Positions 4,842-7,210 of a DNA stretch of 7,210 bases are shown piece by piece (position 1 is the first letter of the stretch; each line of letters starts with the position of its first letter). Source of the stretch: an uncultured Eubacteriales bacterium (lineage in GTDB: Bacteria > Bacillota > Clostridia > Oscillospirales > Oscillospiraceae); contig CAKTJM010000097.1 of assembly GCA_934567745.1 (NCBI GenBank), positions 1 through 7,210 on the forward strand, written 5' to 3'. The notes below the pieces were generated by a model. It saw nothing but the letters and a program-made list of their open reading frames with translations, was not told the DNA's origin and searched no databases. The position numbers and the translations under genes are program-made.

Positions 4842-7210
4842 TCACACCACGATCTCCGCATGGCTGCCGCCGGTGCGGTCCTTCGTGACGACGATCTGCC
4901 TGTCGATCCGCTCGCGCAGCTCCCCCACGTGGGAGATGATGCCCACGAGCCGGTCCCCCTCCGTCAGGTCGGTCAGGGCGCGGATCGCCTGGCCGAGCGC
5001 GGCCTCGTCCAGGGATCCGAAGCCCTCGTCCACGAACATGCTGTCCAGCCGGATGCCCCCGGCCGAGGACTGGATCTCGTCCGCCAGCCCCAGCGCCAGG
5101 GACAGGGATGCCTGGAAGGACTCGCCGCCCGAGAGGGATCGGACGCTGCGCTCCGTCCCGTTGTAGTGGTCGAGCACGTCCAGCTCCAGCCCGCTCTGCC
5201 GCCGGTCGTCCTCCGACGTCCGGCGGCGCTTGAGCTCATACTGCCCCTCGGACATGACCAAGAACCGCAGGTTCGCCCGCCGCAGGATCCGGTCGAAGAA
5301 CGTCATCTGGACGTAGGTCTCCAGCGCGATCTTCTCCTTGCCGGGCAGATCGCCGCTCACCGTCCGGGCGAGGGCGCGCATCCAGACGTACCGCTCTTCG
5401 AGGGCGTGCAGCTCCTCCGCCCGCCCGCGGACGTTCCGCAGGGCGGTCTCGTTCGCCGTGCGGCGGGCGTGGACCGCCGTCCGGGCCTCCTCCGCCGCGG
5501 TGCGCTCGGCCGCCAGCGCGCGGCCGCGCTCCTGTAGGGCGGGGACGTCCTCCGGCGTGTGCCGGGCCAGGAACGCGGTCAGCGCGTCGATCGCCGCGTC
5601 CGTCCCGGCCAGGGCCGTCCGGGCCGCGTCGTCGGCCCGCTCGGCCCGCTCAAGGGCCTGATCGAGCGTCGTGCGCTCCCGCTCCAGCGCCTGCCGCCGG
5701 ACCTCGGCCGTCTCCGCGTCGGGGTGGACGAGGTCCGCGCGCAGGGCGGCGAGCTGGGCGGTCAGCTCGCCCCGGCGGCTCTCCTGACGGGCCGCGTCCT
5801 CCCGGGTCACGGCGAGGGCAAGGGCCAGGTCCGCCAGGGCCTGCTCGCGTTGGGGGATCGTCCCCTCCAGCGCCTGCTTGCGCGCCAGCCGCTCCTCCGT
5901 CTCTCCAATCGCGGCGGCGAGACGGTCCAGCGCCTCCTCCACGTCGCGGCGGGCCGCCGCGCGCCGGTCGGGCGCGGCCGCGCCGCCCAGCTGCTCGTCG
6001 ATCGTGCGGCGGAGCTTCTCCGCACGCTGCTCGCACCGGCCGTGCAGGGCGCTGCGGTCCCCCTCCGCCTGGGCGTGGGCGGTGCGCAGGGCCTCCTGCC
6101 GGTCCGTCAGGGCCGCGATCCGGTCCTCCTGTGTGTCGAGCTCCGTCCCCAAGGCCGTCCGGGCGGCCCGCCGCGCGTCCAGCGTGCGCAGCGCCGCGCG
6201 GAGCCGGTCGCCCTCCGCCGCCGCCTCGCGCCGGGTGGCCGCCAGACGGTCAGCGGTGTCGTCGAGGGGCGGCACGTCGTCCCAGAGCGCCGCGAGCTGG
6301 GCGCGGAGCTGCCCCTCGCGCTCCTCCACCGCCGTCCCGGCCTGTCCGGCCAGGGCGCTCGCCGCGTTGGCCGCCTGGCGAGCGGTCTCCGCCGCCTCTC
6401 TGGCCGCGTCGAGCGCCGCCTCCGTGGGGACCCGGTCGGAGCGCCGCGCCGGGGCGGGGTGGTGCACCGCCCCGCACACCGGGCACGGCTGCCCTTCCGT
6501 CAGGCCCTCGGCCAAAAGCCCCGCCTGTCCGTCCCGGAAGGCCCGTTCGAGACGGCGGTGCTCCTCCTCCGCGTCCTCGGCCCGCCGGCGGGCCGCGCGA
6601 TAGGCCGCCTGCGCGTCCGCCAGGGCGCGGCGCGCCGCGTCCCGGCGCGCCAGCAGCTCCTCCGCCGCCGTGCACGCCCGGTCGCGGTCGCCGAGCCGGT
6701 CCAGCCGGTGGCACAGCTGCTCCCGCGCCGCCGCCAGGCCCTCGGACGCCGTCCAGGCGTCCCGCTGCCAGCGCAGGAGGTCGTCCTCCCGGCGCAGGTC
6801 GGCGTCGATCCCGTCCCGCTGGCGGGCCAGATCCGCGCACCGCTCCTGCGCGGCCTGGAGCCGTCGTCGTTCCTCGGCCAGCTCCCGCTCGTCCCGGTCG
6901 ATCGCGTCCAGGACGGCGCGGCGGTGCTCCGCCCGCTCCCGGTCGCGGAGCAGGCGCTCGCGGTCCGCCGGGACGTCGGCCAGCGCCGCCAGCGCCTGGC
7001 GGTCGCGTTGGAGCGCGTCGTCCTGCGTCTGCCGGTCCCGCTCCTGACCGGCCTGCCGGTCCCGGAGGGCCGCGATCGTCCGGACGCAGGTGGCGAGGTC
7101 GTCCTGCCGCTCCCGGAGCGCCCGATAGCGCGGCAGGGCCGCGGTCAGCTCCGCCAGCGCCTGCGCGAGGGCCTCGCGCCGGGGCGCATGCGCCCGCTCC
7201 GCCGCCAGGG
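4842..7210 (-). CDS. sbcC: SbcC, ATPase subunit of SbcCD nuclease (5' partial)
   Basis: Rad50/SMC-like ATPase that with the SbcD nuclease opens hairpins and processes double-strand ends. Reading by hand, the frame stays open from the TGA at 4842 to the window edge with no stop, giving 788 residues. There is no ATG, GTG or TTG between the edge and 6515, so the start and the Walker A lobe lie beyond the right edge. Visible residues 1-230 are the first coiled-coil arm (R/E/A/L/Q/D-rich). CPVCG at 242-246 is the zinc hook used for dimerisation. The second arm runs to about 600. The C-terminal ATPase lobe follows, with YVQMTFFDRIL, the ABC signature LSGGES (692-697), Walker B FVDEGFGSLDE (D727/E728, D-loop 732-735) and the H-loop ISH (H760). 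The usual family length is about 1000-1050, so roughly a quarter is missing. GC reaches about 80% (6901-6960). Two small genes follow in the same direction; sbcD is expected upstream. Confidence 0.96.
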   Translation of the reverse strand, partial: LAAERAHAPRREALAQALAELTAALPRYRALRERQDDLATCVRTIAALRDRQAGQERDRQTQDDALQRDRQALAALADVPADRERLLRDRERAEHRRAVLDAIDRDERELAEERRRLQAAQERCADLARQRDGIDADLRREDDLLRWQRDAWTASEGLAAAREQLCHRLDRLGDRDRACTAAEELLARRDAARRALADAQAAYRAARRRAEDAEEEHRRLERAFRDGQAGLLAEGLTEGQPCPVCGAVHHPAPARRSDRVPTEAALDAAREAAETARQAANAASALAGQAGTAVEEREGQLRAQLAALWDDVPPLDDTADRLAATRREAAAEGDRLRAALRTLDARRAARTALGTELDTQEDRIAALTDRQEALRTAHAQAEGDRSALHGRCEQRAEKLRRTIDEQLGGAAAPDRRAAARRDVEEALDRLAAAIGETEERLARKQALEGTIPQREQALADLALALAVTREDAARQESRRGELTAQLAALRADLVHPDAETAEVRRQALERERTTLDQALERAERADDAARTALAGTDAAIDALTAFLARHTPEDVPALQERGRALAAERTAAEEARTAVHARRTANETALRNVRGRAEELHALEERYVWMRALARTVSGDLPGKEKIALETYVQMTFFDRILRRANLRFLVMSEGQYELKRRRTSEDDRRQSGLELDVLDHYNGTERSVRSLSGGESFQASLSLALGLADEIQSSAGGIRLDSMFVDEGFGSLDEAALGQAIRALTDLTEGDRLVGIISHVGELRERIDRQIVVTKDRTGGSHAEIVV

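Noticed and set aside
4842..6515. sbcC starting at the TTG at 6515
   Set aside because: The frame is open upstream to the window edge, and the TTG is the leucine just before the zinc hook (GLLAEGLTEGQPCPVCG). A start there would remove one coiled-coil arm and the N-terminal ATPase lobe.

Overview
The window is a GC-rich bacterial segment (lines counted by eye run from about 55% to 80% GC) with two convergent gene sets separated by a near-perfect bidirectional terminator. Textbook AAAGGAGG/GGGAGG ribosome sites, a secreted GLUG-repeat protein with a single C-terminal membrane anchor, an MMPL-type exporter and an SbcC of the CPVC-hook type suggest a high-GC Gram-positive anaerobe. My best guess is an Oscillospiraceae-like member of Clostridia; a GC-rich actinobacterial gut lineage is the alternative. 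This is inference from gene types and composition, not from a marker gene.

Left half, plus strand (1-3708): the C-terminal end of a membrane transporter that looks like an MMPL/RND-family exporter, cut by the window edge. Its stop overlaps by ATGA the start of a 1076-residue secreted, membrane-anchored surface protein. That protein has a signal peptide, six GLUG-type repeats, an aspartate-rich helical region of about 340 residues, five more GLUG repeats, two beta-type domains, one transmembrane helix and a basic cytoplasmic tail. The overlap implies translational coupling, so the two proteins probably act together at the envelope.

Middle (3709-3784): an 18-bp perfect stem with a 3-nt loop, A-tract on one side and T-tract on the other, serves as terminator for both strands.

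Right half, minus strand (3785-7210): the 3' two-thirds or more of sbcC (Rad50-like ATPase of the SbcCD nuclease), open without a stop to the window edge. It is followed 13 nt downstream by a 213-residue protein of unknown function, and then by a 111-residue mostly helical protein of unknown function. The two small genes are clearly lower in GC than their neighbours and look like accessory cargo riding behind the DNA-repair operon. sbcD would be expected upstream, beyond the right edge.

The most interesting item is the exporter plus split-solenoid/coiled-coil surface protein pair. No RNA genes, CRISPR arrays, insertion sequences or attachment sites were seen.
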